Assembly (NCBI GenBank): GCA_028829895.1
Contig: CM054181.1
Coordinates: 63,605,759 to 63,669,758 of the forward strand
Source: Sinotaia quadrata
Taxonomy: Eukaryota > Mollusca > Gastropoda > Architaenioglossa > Viviparidae
Length of the DNA stretch: 64,000 bases
Direction of reading: 5' to 3'
Part shown: in pieces, positions 25,201 to 33,200 of the stretch
Layout: every line of letters starts with the position of its first letter
Numbering within the stretch: position 1 is the first letter of the stretch
Notes under the pieces: generated by a model
What the model was told of the DNA's origin: nothing
Database searches by the model: none
Seen by the model: only the letters and a program-made list of their open reading frames with translations
Program-made: the position numbers and the translations under genes

Positions 25201-25297
25201 ACTGATTCAAAAACTGATGTGCCTTTTGTGTTTCTTTTGTCAGGAGATTGACTATCTTGACCCCGCATCTGGAATCCTGAGCAAGCTTTTCAGTTGA
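7914..25297 (+). CDS. Uncharacterised 501-residue protein, 11 coding exons
   Basis: I do not recognise this protein. Eleven exons join with matching phases into one open frame: 7914-7989, 10160-10380, 10983-11078, 12649-12861, 13447-13631, 14323-14432, 15666-15991, 16806-16848, 21158-21222, 23408-23524 and 25244-25297. Residues 1-300 look all-helical, with regular Leu/Ile spacing, for example AISLLQQLFKVV and SSDLLMEILLDSMKEK. A hydrophobic stretch VVDCIIILFNYFF lies near 304-316. About 320-445 is polar, low-complexity and Ser/Cys-rich (SGSDSNCTCSCPESS), so probably disordered. The C terminus EIDYLDPASGILSKLFS is compact and may be a short binding motif. No signal peptide is visible. The helical repeats with a disordered tail would suit a scaffold or nuclear-complex subunit, but that is inference. 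Exons 6-8 are the least certain joins. Confidence 0.7.
8455..8662. repeat. Tandem array, ~55-60-bp unit, ~4 copies
   Basis: Repeats of ATAGCAACATATG plus a GTAACTATGTATCTCTAAAA-like segment and ATTAATTAT, in intron 1 of the unknown gene. Confidence 0.65.
9150..9775 (+). mobile_element. Non-LTR retrotransposon (LINE) reverse transcriptase fragment, degenerate
   Basis: Pieces of a LINE reverse transcriptase appear in order but in shifting frames. SVPIELKNAFVKSHLK (about 9251-9300) is like the IPxxxKxAxVxPLxKK block. ESALGKAVSDL...ISLL starts at 9488. DFDMIDH at 9571-9591 is like the AFDxIDH catalytic block, and GAPQGSDLGSVLF at 9712-9750 is like GVPQGSxLGPxLF. The FADD block was not found, and stops and frameshifts make it a dead relic in intron 1. 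Confidence 0.72.
9764..9955. repeat. Direct duplication, 96-bp unit, 2 copies
   Basis: GACCTGTATTTGGTGTTTCA through TTTAATTGAATTCTT occurs twice back to back with only a few differences, so it is a recent tandem duplication next to the LINE relic. Confidence 0.85.
10160..10380 (+). CDS. Unknown gene, coding exon 2 (residues 26-99)
   Basis: The acceptor is a TTTCTACCTCAG tract. The split codon G|CA gives Ala26. The product contains GERHVRMASVALYKIV and an amphipathic SLLQQLFKVV helix. The donor is GTACTG, phase 0. Confidence 0.78.
10983..11078 (+). CDS. Unknown gene, coding exon 3 (residues 100-131)
   Basis: The acceptor TTTCTTCTTCAG and the donor GTGAGT are both strong, phase 0 at each end. 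The product runs LLFYYLQKMSKIDLWKLLNE to DVDLA. Confidence 0.78.
11500..11700. repeat. Diverged tandem repeat, ~50-60-bp unit, ~3-4 copies
   Basis: TTATCCTGxxTTGxATxTTTAATA and AATTCTTTGAGTxTTTC recur in order in intron 3. Confidence 0.5.
12649..12861 (+). CDS. Unknown gene, coding exon 4 (residues 132-202)
   Basis: Acceptor AATTTGCAG and donor GTAATG, phase 0 at both ends. The product runs from WPGLFSKLKEATAAFRKSF to LPRTFIDE and is helical and charged. Confidence 0.8.
13193..13228. repeat. (CA)n microsatellite
   Basis: Uninterrupted CA dinucleotides in intron 4 of the unknown gene. Confidence 0.9.
13447..13631 (+). CDS. Unknown gene, coding exon 5 (residues 203-263)
   Basis: Acceptor ATCTTTTCACAG, phase 0. 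Donor GTGCTT after TTCAG, phase 2. The product includes SSDLLMEILLDSMKEKITL and ends FQHSLFAF. Confidence 0.76.
14323..14432 (+). CDS. Unknown gene, coding exon 6 (residues 264-300)
   Basis: The acceptor GCCTTAGCTAG joins AG|A as Arg264, followed by LLSRSVLDIFYVIANYID. The chosen donor after ACAG is GTTTGT, phase 1. A second donor after 14461 (GTAGGC) would be phase 0 but has no in-frame partner exon that I can see. Confidence 0.58.
15666..15991 (+). CDS. Unknown gene, coding exon 7 (residues 301-409)
   Basis: A strong TTGCTATTCTGTAG acceptor gives G|AA = Glu301, then NYHVVDCIIILFNYFF and the Ser/Cys-rich tail. The donor GTTGTA follows GAG, phase 0. If it is not used, the frame runs on to a TAG at 16055-16057, a possible alternative end. 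Confidence 0.65.
16257..16500. repeat. 33-bp minisatellite, ~7-8 copies
   Basis: TTCTTTCTGACCTTCCCTAT plus ACACTCACTAATG repeats nearly exactly. The unit is a multiple of three, which creates an artefactual repeat-protein frame. It lies in intron 7 of the unknown gene. Confidence 0.9.
16806..16848 (+). CDS. Unknown gene, coding exon 8 (residues 410-423)
   Basis: A 43-bp micro-exon with a very pyrimidine-rich TTTTTTTCTTCTAG acceptor and a GTAGTA donor, phase 0 in and phase 1 out. It encodes VCSRHNTEKSETDN. The phase fit on both sides is its main support. Confidence 0.5.
16945..17350 (+). mobile_element. Dispersed repeat family, copy 2 (diverged)
   Basis: Matches the family in order: GACAACGCCCACG start, ATACAAGTGGCTGGAATCTT, CATTTGGCAGATCCTTGG in place of CACTTGGCGGATATGCCGG, and AATTAACAATAGATTTATTA. 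It sits in intron 8 and is the oldest-looking of the four copies. Confidence 0.55.
18390..18665. repeat. Diverged tandem array, ~50-60-bp unit, ~5 copies
   Basis: Units combine AATTCCTTCATGTGATAGTG, TACATTTCCATTAATG and a TAAGAAATTGCAATAATC-like segment. Confidence 0.7.
18699..21123. mobile_element. 2.4-kb TG...CA element with 5-bp target-site duplication (LTR-like)
   Basis: The segment begins TGTCGCC and ends GTGACA. It is flanked by CCCAG at 18694-18698 and again at 21124-21128, the signature of LTR-retrotransposon integration. It is more GC- and CpG-rich than its surroundings and has a pyrimidine-rich simple array at about 19664-19800. No gag or pol coding is seen, so a solo LTR or a short non-autonomous LTR element is likely. 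Its right end is only 34 bp upstream of coding exon 9 of the unknown gene, so it abuts that exon's acceptor region. Confidence 0.62.
21158..21222 (+). CDS. Unknown gene, coding exon 9 (residues 424-445)
   Basis: The acceptor ATCTTTTGCAG gives G|AC = Asp424, then QQKNRLMDFIPSSYGHDSE. The donor is GTAAGC, phase 0. KNRLMDFI loosely resembles a degenerate PCNA-binding box, which is weak and unproven. Confidence 0.66.
21236..21320. repeat. ~26-bp tandem repeat, 3-4 copies
   Basis: AAAGATTCCCTTACCCAATC plus CTAGGC-like joints, directly after exon 9. Confidence 0.8.
21586..21750. repeat. ~90-bp direct duplication
   Basis: GGGATGCCAGGTTAAAATAT through AACAATAGTTTTAAGAGACT occurs twice in tandem in intron 9. 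Confidence 0.75.
22090..22350. repeat. ~80-bp tandem array, ~3-4 copies
   Basis: GAGTGCTTGGAGTGTTTGTT, TATACACTTAGTTGTAATAG and a TACTCATCTTTCATTCATAT-like segment recur in order. Confidence 0.8.
22655..22677. repeat. (GT)n microsatellite
   Basis: Short uninterrupted GT run in intron 9. Confidence 0.85.
23408..23524 (+). CDS. Unknown gene, coding exon 10 (residues 446-484)
   Basis: Acceptor GTGTTTGCAG and donor GTTTGT, phase 0 at both ends. The product starts GNSGVWETSDQRKVLCPNL and is Cys/Lys-rich. Read-through would stop at a TAA shortly after, an alternative end. Confidence 0.6.
23695..24020. repeat. 30-bp minisatellite, ~10 copies
   Basis: GCTAGAGATACAAGTGCTAA plus TTTTGAAATG repeats. 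The 30-bp length gives open frames on both strands that are not genes. It is in intron 10 of the unknown gene. Confidence 0.9.
25244..25297 (+). CDS. Unknown gene, terminal exon (residues 485-501)
   Basis: The acceptor TTTCTTTTGTCAG is strong. The exon encodes EIDYLDPASGILSKLFS and ends in TGA at 25295-25297. AATAAA at about 25678 is a candidate poly(A) signal. Confidence 0.62.
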   Translation, partial: EIDYLDPASGILSKLFS

Positions 25298-26757
25298 TAT
25301 GGTGTGGGAGTTCTCATTATTCTGGACCCTTGCATAATGTTGTGTTCGCAAAACAGTGTGTCTGACCTTCACATAATGTTATAATCTGAGAATAGTGTTA
25401 TCACATTTGTGCCAAACTTAGACTGTCAGGCTCTGGAAACGAGCTTGCCTCAACCAATCAGAAACACTGTGCAATTTACATTGTTGTCCGTTTCTTTAGT
25501 GAAAAAAAGCTTCCCATAATTTTTTCATCTTTTATTAATTAAAGTGCCTCATCAGTTAATAGTGGCTTCTAAAACATATGAAACAGACCAAGGAAACAAT
25601 TTCACTGCAGGAATTTTAGCAAAACATTAGAATTGTGTTGAAAACAAAGTGCAATTATGGCTGGATATAGTTTTTAAAATAAATTTTCTCTGTCTGTCCT
25701 AATTAATCCATATATATTATTTAATCATCAAAATTTGTTTCACTGTTTAGACTACATTTATTTATTATAAACTCCTATACTCGCATAATGTTAATTTAAC
25801 ACAGTGTAACTCTTTCAATATTAAATTGATAAGTTTTGCGAGATATACTATCTGTATAAGTTCAAACTGTTAAATGTGAAATAATTCAAGAATTAAACAA
25901 TGACTTGTAAAATTATGAAAATTTAATAAATAAGTTTAGATCATTGCTAGATGTAGCTTTTCCAATTTACTTTTAAAAAAAAAAATTGAAATGAGATATT
26001 TTCTTCGAATATATATAATAAATTATTAGATTTAAATGTAGATATGAATATTGTAAAAAATATGTGGTGGATTAAAATTTATCTTTTTGATTATTGTTCA
26101 TTCTAATTTTTTAAAAAGTTGTTTGCTGACTTTATGCTTGTGTGAGTGTGTTGGTTTTAACTAGATGTAAAACTAATAGAACAATGGAGAGTTTGAAAGT
26201 TTTTCAAATTCAGGAACTTTAACTCTTTCTACTTGTAATGCAGTGTGGTTGTGTACCCTGTATGAGGAACTGCAGCACACATTGCTAAATCCTGGAGGTG
26301 ACTTCTTGGTATTCATGGTTCTTTCATTCTCTTCAATTTTATGGTTTCAGATTATACTACATTTTGTTATCACAATACTGTAAGGCACTAATATTTATCC
26401 TTATAATGTTACCAGAAAGTACATTATTTAGTTATATTTCAACAGCTATTCAACATATCCCTAAATACTTCATTTAAATTGACATAATTGACCTCTTATT
26501 AAACCCATCAAATATGAATAGGTACCAATTACCATGAACCCTGTTAGGATGCCTGAGACGAGAAATTATTTCTATGTTAAAACTCTTCTTTATAATTGTC
26601 TAGTTTGGGAAATCTATTTTTACTATCTTATAGTGTTTCTGTATTGCAATATTTTATTCCCTGACTGCCAATCCGATTGTAGCAATCAAAGTGTCTGTTT
26701 TTCTTTACTATAGCAGGTGGTTTTGATTAGTAGCAGCAGATTTTGTTTTTGGAAATA
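25298..26757. other. 3' flank and intergenic DNA, no gene seen
   Basis: AT-rich. It probably holds the 3' UTR of the unknown gene, with several AATAAA-like signals. No coding exon is recognised. Confidence 0.4.
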
Positions 26758-26976
26758 CAGGCACGCCTCACTTAATGAATAAATTAAATTCCCACAACTA
26801 GGTTGCTAAGAATTGGTTGATAAGCAAGGAGCTTAACCATTTTTATTTACATATACATGTACTGACTGACTGCAAGAATGAGACTAAGACTGAGAAAGAT
26901 GATTCCCTGCACTGGAGAGTTGGTCATAAGTCTGAGTAGTCGTTAAACAGGTATGTCGTTAAGTGAGGAGTGCCTG
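26758..26976. mobile_element. pogo/Tigger-like MITE, 219 bp, TA-flanked
   Basis: The left end CAGGCACGCCTCACTTAATG and the right end, read in reverse, CAGGCACTCCTCACTTAACG form imperfect terminal inverted repeats of about 22 bp. Each end is flanked by TA (26756-26757 and 26977-26978). CAGGCAxxCCTCACTTAACG termini and a TA target are typical of pogo/Tigger elements. There is no transposase, so it is a non-autonomous deletion derivative. Confidence 0.82.
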
Positions 26977-29190
26977 TATTCAGCTCTTAGGTAAAGGCAT
27001 GTGTGATCAGGCTGAACATAACGTTCATAAACCTGAATGTTGTCATCAGTGATGTAAATGAATCATATATGTTTTACAGAATTAATACTGTTTCTATTGT
27101 GCTGCTCTTGATTACATTTCTTCTACTGCCTTTCATCACAAATACCTGTTTAATCTCACACAAGTGTGCACTTATGTTAAAAGTTTAAGATTATCATCTG
27201 TCGCCAAACATGCATTTTCAAAATCCCTAAGGTGAAATTAAAACCCATGGGCAATGTTTTTACAAATTATGGTCCAACCACATGAAGAAAACTGCCACTG
27301 AAGTTCAGAAACAAAGAGATGGTTATTACTGTCAAGAGTTCTCTCAAGATATTTCACAGTTGCGGACAAAGTCTGCCACGATTTGGTGGGAATCTGTTTG
27401 TAAATAATATTGCCTTATTGGTGTATAAATATATATTTTTACATTCATTCTTGCATTATAATTACGTCATTTTTTTGGTCTCCAGTTTACATACTTTGCA
27501 TTTTGTACATTATATTAAATGATTTTCTTGTATCTGAAACTGTCTGGTTGTATTCATATTTTAGTAGGCTCTTATAATTTGATATTAAAACCATGTAGAT
27601 CTTCTTCAAGATTATAAGTGTCCTTTTAAGTCATCATTATTATTGTGACTTTGGACAGATGGTATTTAATAATACACAAAAGTAAACTTCTTTAAGACTG
27701 GAATTAAAATAAAGCTTAAAGGTTTCGAATTGCATATAGTTCTCTTAATGCAAGTGAATCTGATGGCAGCTCAGAGTTATTGTGTTCATATTTGTTCTAA
27801 AATTCTCTTTTCACACCGTGCACAAAATCCTACTCATTACATTCCTAACATTTATATATTGCCTGCTAGTCAAATTAATCTCTTGTAAAACTTCCAGTAA
27901 TGAAATTTTCACACTTGGCACAATATCCTACTGATTTCATTCCCAACAGTATAATCATAATGTCTGCTAATCAGATGCTTCCTCTAAAGACGTTATTTAA
28001 TCCTTTCACAAGAGTGCACATAATTATCTGTAACTCCATTTTGCTGGAAAATAGTTTTATCTTTCTTTTTCTTTAAATATTAATAAAGATATTGGTTTAC
28101 AAAAGGTTGTGCTTTTCCCCATGTATTTTCTCTTTCATGAACAGTATTTAATAATCTACTGTGATGTATTTATGAATTCTCTCGATGTAGCTAGAAACAA
28201 ACATCTGACAAATAATGAATAGGACAATACACTGACAATATTATCTTGTTACAAGCAATCATTCCCGAAAATGAATGAAAAAAGAACAGGAGATACATGA
28301 ATGCTCTAGCGATGCTACCGGAAACAAAAGTCAGATGCACTTTCGCAGTTGTCTGCAGTAGTCTTCCGTTATTTTTCTTCAAATACGATATTCATAGTAC
28401 CACGCAACTAATCAAAATGTTTGATAGGTACACAATGCAAACACAACTACAACTTTTATTTTAAAAAAGTATTGTGAATTTTCTCGTTACATTGGTTGTT
28501 CTTTTGTTTTCTTTAACGCTTATCTGTTCTTTTGTTAAAGGAGAACCATTTTTGGGAAGGATAAAAAAATAAGTTCTTAAAAACAAATCTAAAAAAAAAA
28601 ATATATATGTAAGCACACACTCAAAAACCTGTGGTAATTACATTGGTGGTGAAAAAAGTATTAAATAATGAATTATCTGAATGAGATATAATCTTTTTAT
28701 TCTATGAACTACAACACTGAACAGTCAAAGGGAAATTCCCTTTCGCCTTCTCTCCCACACCCATTGTCTCTTTCTCTATATACGCAACTAATGCTACAGT
28801 TGTAGATAAGAAAACGTGGCTATTGGCCAGTAAAAGCATTTATGCGAGTCATTTTCACTATCAACATTGAAGAAAATATGTTTTACTAAATGAAAAAATG
28901 AGGGTGACGTACAATATACCCACTTTTCTACAAAAGTTATTGGGATTACCCTTTAATCCGTATAGTTACATAGATGCATTAAACAAATAATGTTAATGAA
29001 GCAATAAAATAGATAGTAAAATAATTGAGCTTTCCAAATACGTTTAAATTAATTACTATACGCAATCTGAACTATGTAATAAATATGATTAAAAATCATT
29101 GGATACGAAACTAAGGGAAAGATAATTCTTGCATATTCTTTTTGTACATTTTATTCACTCCCAGTCCCATAGTACTCTAATGATCTCTGA
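26977..29190. other. Intergenic DNA upstream of DHODH, no gene seen
   Basis: Open frames here are short and lack family resemblance. A TATA-like CTATAAGG at about 29199-29206 lies about 55 bp before the DHODH start codon. Confidence 0.35.
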
Positions 29191-29257
29191 AAAGTGGCTA
29201 TAAGGTTGGTGTAAATAAAACTTTTCGAAAGCTGGAAAATCTTACTCCTCAACTCAA

Positions 29258-29299
29258 ATGTCGATTTCAAGAGGTGCTGCTAACGGGTCGCATATTTGG
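29258..29299 (+). CDS. DHODH: DHODH coding exon 1 (residues 1-14)
   Basis: ATG at 29258-29260 opens [14 protein letters not shown], and the exon ends at a GTGAGT donor in phase 0. It was found by searching for a phase-0 partner upstream of exon 2. The joint [10 protein letters not shown] lines up with the human N terminus, which also has a short first exon ending near a W..LK sequence. Not supported by transcripts. Confidence 0.7.
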
Positions 29300-30200
29300 G
29301 TGAGTTTGAAACACTTGAGATTCACTGTGCACACCAAAGGGATATAATTTACATTTTAAAATACTAAACTTGTGTTCTTGGCCACTGCAAAATAGTTTTG
29401 AAATTGCACCAAGTCCAGATAAACTCACCCACCCCCTCCCCCTTCAGTTTTTCTCATCATTATTGTAAATATATAGCTTAATGATTTTCACTATGGTCAC
29501 GACTTTACCATGGGGACGAACAGAATAGAGCACTAATCTCTCGCTCAAGTGGCGGATTCGATCCCGACCCGGGGTGGGACATTTGAGGGTGTTTCTTAAC
29601 CTCAAAGTGGTTCGTTGAGTGAGACAATCAATCGGGTCCACTGTGCTACAGGCAATGCATTTTAAGGATTCATTTGGCAGTTAAACATCGGAAAGATAAG
29701 GATGTTGGCCCCTCTGGGTATAACTATAATTGCACCTATAAAATTTATCAAACATGAGTCCAATCTTCATTCTCCCAAACCCACAACACAAATCTTTCCC
29801 TGTCTGTCTGGGAAATAAACCAAAAGTTGGTTTCAAGTTCTGGTACCCAGACACATCTACCCTTGGATATTTCGTCACCCGGCTCAGCCCGAACAGCTGC
29901 ACGAGAATGCAAGTGCATGTTAGTAATCACCACTCTCTGAGATTGTCTAAGAGGCTTAAATATTATCTAGACTTTATCTAGAAATTAATAAAGTTATATT
30001 TAAAAACTGGAATGCATTATAACCTAACATGAGCTCTCCATAAAGTATGTTAGAGAAGAAGAGAGAAGTCCAGGATATGTGACCCCACTTTCTTTTTTTT
30101 TTTGATGTGTGTGTGGTGTGTAAGTGACTGACTAGTCAGCAAATGTTTTCATTTTAATTTAGATTGATATTTACTTAGAATGCAATTTAGAGTCACTGTT

Positions 30201-30255
<55 letters not shown>

Positions 30256-33200
30256 AGTTGTACCATGTCCCCATTGACCATGGTATCTACTAAAGGTTTA
30301 TCCAAGATAAATAAAACATAAGCTCACTCCTCCTGAGTTGTGTGGGCCTCACACTAACACTAGTAACAGTTGTACACAACTGTTCTAGCTTGATACAAAC
30401 CTTTTGCACATTTTCATTATTAGCTTTCCTAGGCTGCATCTATTTCCAGTCCACACATAATGGCTCATCACGAACACCTTGGCCTACCCCCCCCACACAC
30501 ACACACACCCCTCACCCCCCCTCCTGAATCCTTAACAATACACCTGTTTAACATGTGCATCTCTTAACCTCATTTTTCCCTCCCATTCATTCACACTTCA
30601 CTTTCCAATCTACATCCAATCATTTAATTGCCTTAAAACTACAATAAAAGGAAATGCTACTCAGGTGTTTACTTCTGTGCAGTTAGCACTTAATTAATTG
30701 TAAGTGATTTACTGAGACAATAATTAATTGTAACTGTAAGTGATTTACTGGAAACACTTAATTGTAAGTGATTTACTGGGAATAACCCTTCCTTTCTTTG
30801 GACTTCCATATACTGTAATGAGGATTTATGAACATAATAAAATATAATTGTTTTTACAGATAAGTAAAAGTTTATAATATTAATAATTATACAAAAATGC
30901 CACCATTCTTTGACAGTTATAATAATTATGATATATGATCAGTTAAAAAAAAGTATAAAACTCTGAATGTGTTTTAAAAATCCTTTGCCATAATTTATAT
31001 CTTTTATTTTAAAAAATCCCTTGTTTTAGTTGTATATTATTTTTAATTATATTTTATTATTAAGAATATATATTTTTTACAGGAGAAACTAAAGCAAGCA
31101 GCAATCGTTTTAAATGGTGGTGTTATAGGATTTTTTGCAATTAGTTTATATCGGGGTGAAGAGAAATTTTATGATGACATTTTTATGCCGTTGGTTCATT
31201 TTGTGATGGATCCTGAAACTGCCCACACCTTCGCAGTGAAAGCTGTCAAATACAAGCTAATTCCAAAACCTAGGATGGCTGATCCACCTTCTTTGGTAAG
31301 TAGTCAGTAAAGCTGACCTTGAGAAGCCAATTTCATTAATTAAAAATTATCACTTTTAGTTATATTTATTTCTTTGGTAATTTTTATATAAAGTATATAT
31401 CGTAATCAATCCTCTGTAACTTAATGAATTCTAATAACTATACTCCTCTTTACAGGATGCTTTCATTCATTTCCTGCTGCAGAGTTTGATGTTAGTCCAA
31501 GTGAAAATGATTTATTTCAAACATTATGTTTTTTTGACAGTTCAGCTTACATTTATATATTCTTTTTTTCCTCCCGAGTACTGGCATTATTAATTAGAAT
31601 GTATTTGGAAAGTTACCTAAAGCTGAACTGTTTCACAAAATTATTTGGATATTGTTACTACATGTGTTTGTTTTTAATTGTCTGTGGGATGTATTAGAAT
31701 AATATTAGCAAGTGGGTTTATTATTAATATTATTAACTCATTTTATCTGCATGACGGTACCTGATACAAGTGATAGTTAAATAGGCCACTGAGCATTTTT
31801 GGCTTAAATTATTTTATTAAATAATAAGTGTACATATTGTGTACATAAATATTAGTAATAACTTAAATAAGAGCATAAGGTGTTTAGGTAAACATTATGT
31901 ATACATATTGTGTACATAAATAATAGTACTCTTTCAAAGCAAGAAAAATATATGTTAAAATATGCTATTATAATTTATAGTTACACTAATGCACTATCAA
32001 TATCATGAGTAAAAATAATCCTATGGAGTGACACTCAGCAGAATCACTAGTTGTACTGACTGGCATTGTTGACAGCTCTTGCACCATGAGTGTTCTGCTT
32101 TGAGCAGTTTCTTTAGATATAGATAACTTGAGGTGTATACAGCTCGTTGTGGCTAGGGTAATAAGATTATCTATTCAAGAAAACTTTTCATATATATATA
32201 TACACATTTATGTTATGAATAGTGCTAAAAGTAATGCTACAGTGTATAAAGTAAAATATTATGATGCAATTAACACACAAGCAACTGCTAATGTAATAAA
32301 GTGCATTTATACAAATTCAGATTAAAAGATGATGATAATGGTTTGATGAATATATATATTTAATATATGAAGCATCTTATTCAGTTAGTTTTTAAAATAT
32401 TAAATCAGATATTGCAAAATAATTAAACAACAACAATCTATTTATACCAGTGTGACAGACTCTGACCAGATTTCTGTGTCACGAACTTCTGACCCACATC
32501 CGAAACTCGAATATCATATTCAAATTGAATTCCTTTGTTAGAATCCTCCCGTCGTGCACCAGCATGAGGAAAAAACAATAGTGAGTTCATCCCTTGTTAT
32601 GTAACTTTAGATAACAGTCGAGAAAGTTTGGATCAAAACATACCTCGTGATCTAGTCACGTGATGCATTCATGCACTACAATAAATACTCTTGACGCAGT
32701 AATATTCTTTACTCATAACGCAAACCGGCCGACACACACCCAGCTCTCGAGCATCTTAGTCGCCGAATATCTTGCTGAGTCGGGAAGGAACATAGGAACC
32801 TGTGTCTTGTGCAGTAATTCTACTTTAAGAAGGTAAAACGTCTACTTCTTACAATGATATTGCATTTTACTATTTGTATTTTTGTATATGAATTTATGTA
32901 TGTATATTGTGCAAATTATTACAATTCTCCTCCAAGCATATGTGATTCGATAGAATGACTAAAGCCTAAAGATTTCATTGTATATAAATTAATTGTAACC
33001 TTTTGACTTTAATTTGTATAAACCTTAATTCTCTTGTGCCGCAGAACGTCTATGCACGTTGCGAATTTTCATGTAATTCAAATGATTCTCTTGCGTGTAA
33101 TTTCATTGTTAATTCGTAAAGCGCTTATACTTAATTTGAATTATATTTTGTTTCTCCTTGTGTGAATTCCATTTTTGATGAGGTAAATGTTTGGAAATTC

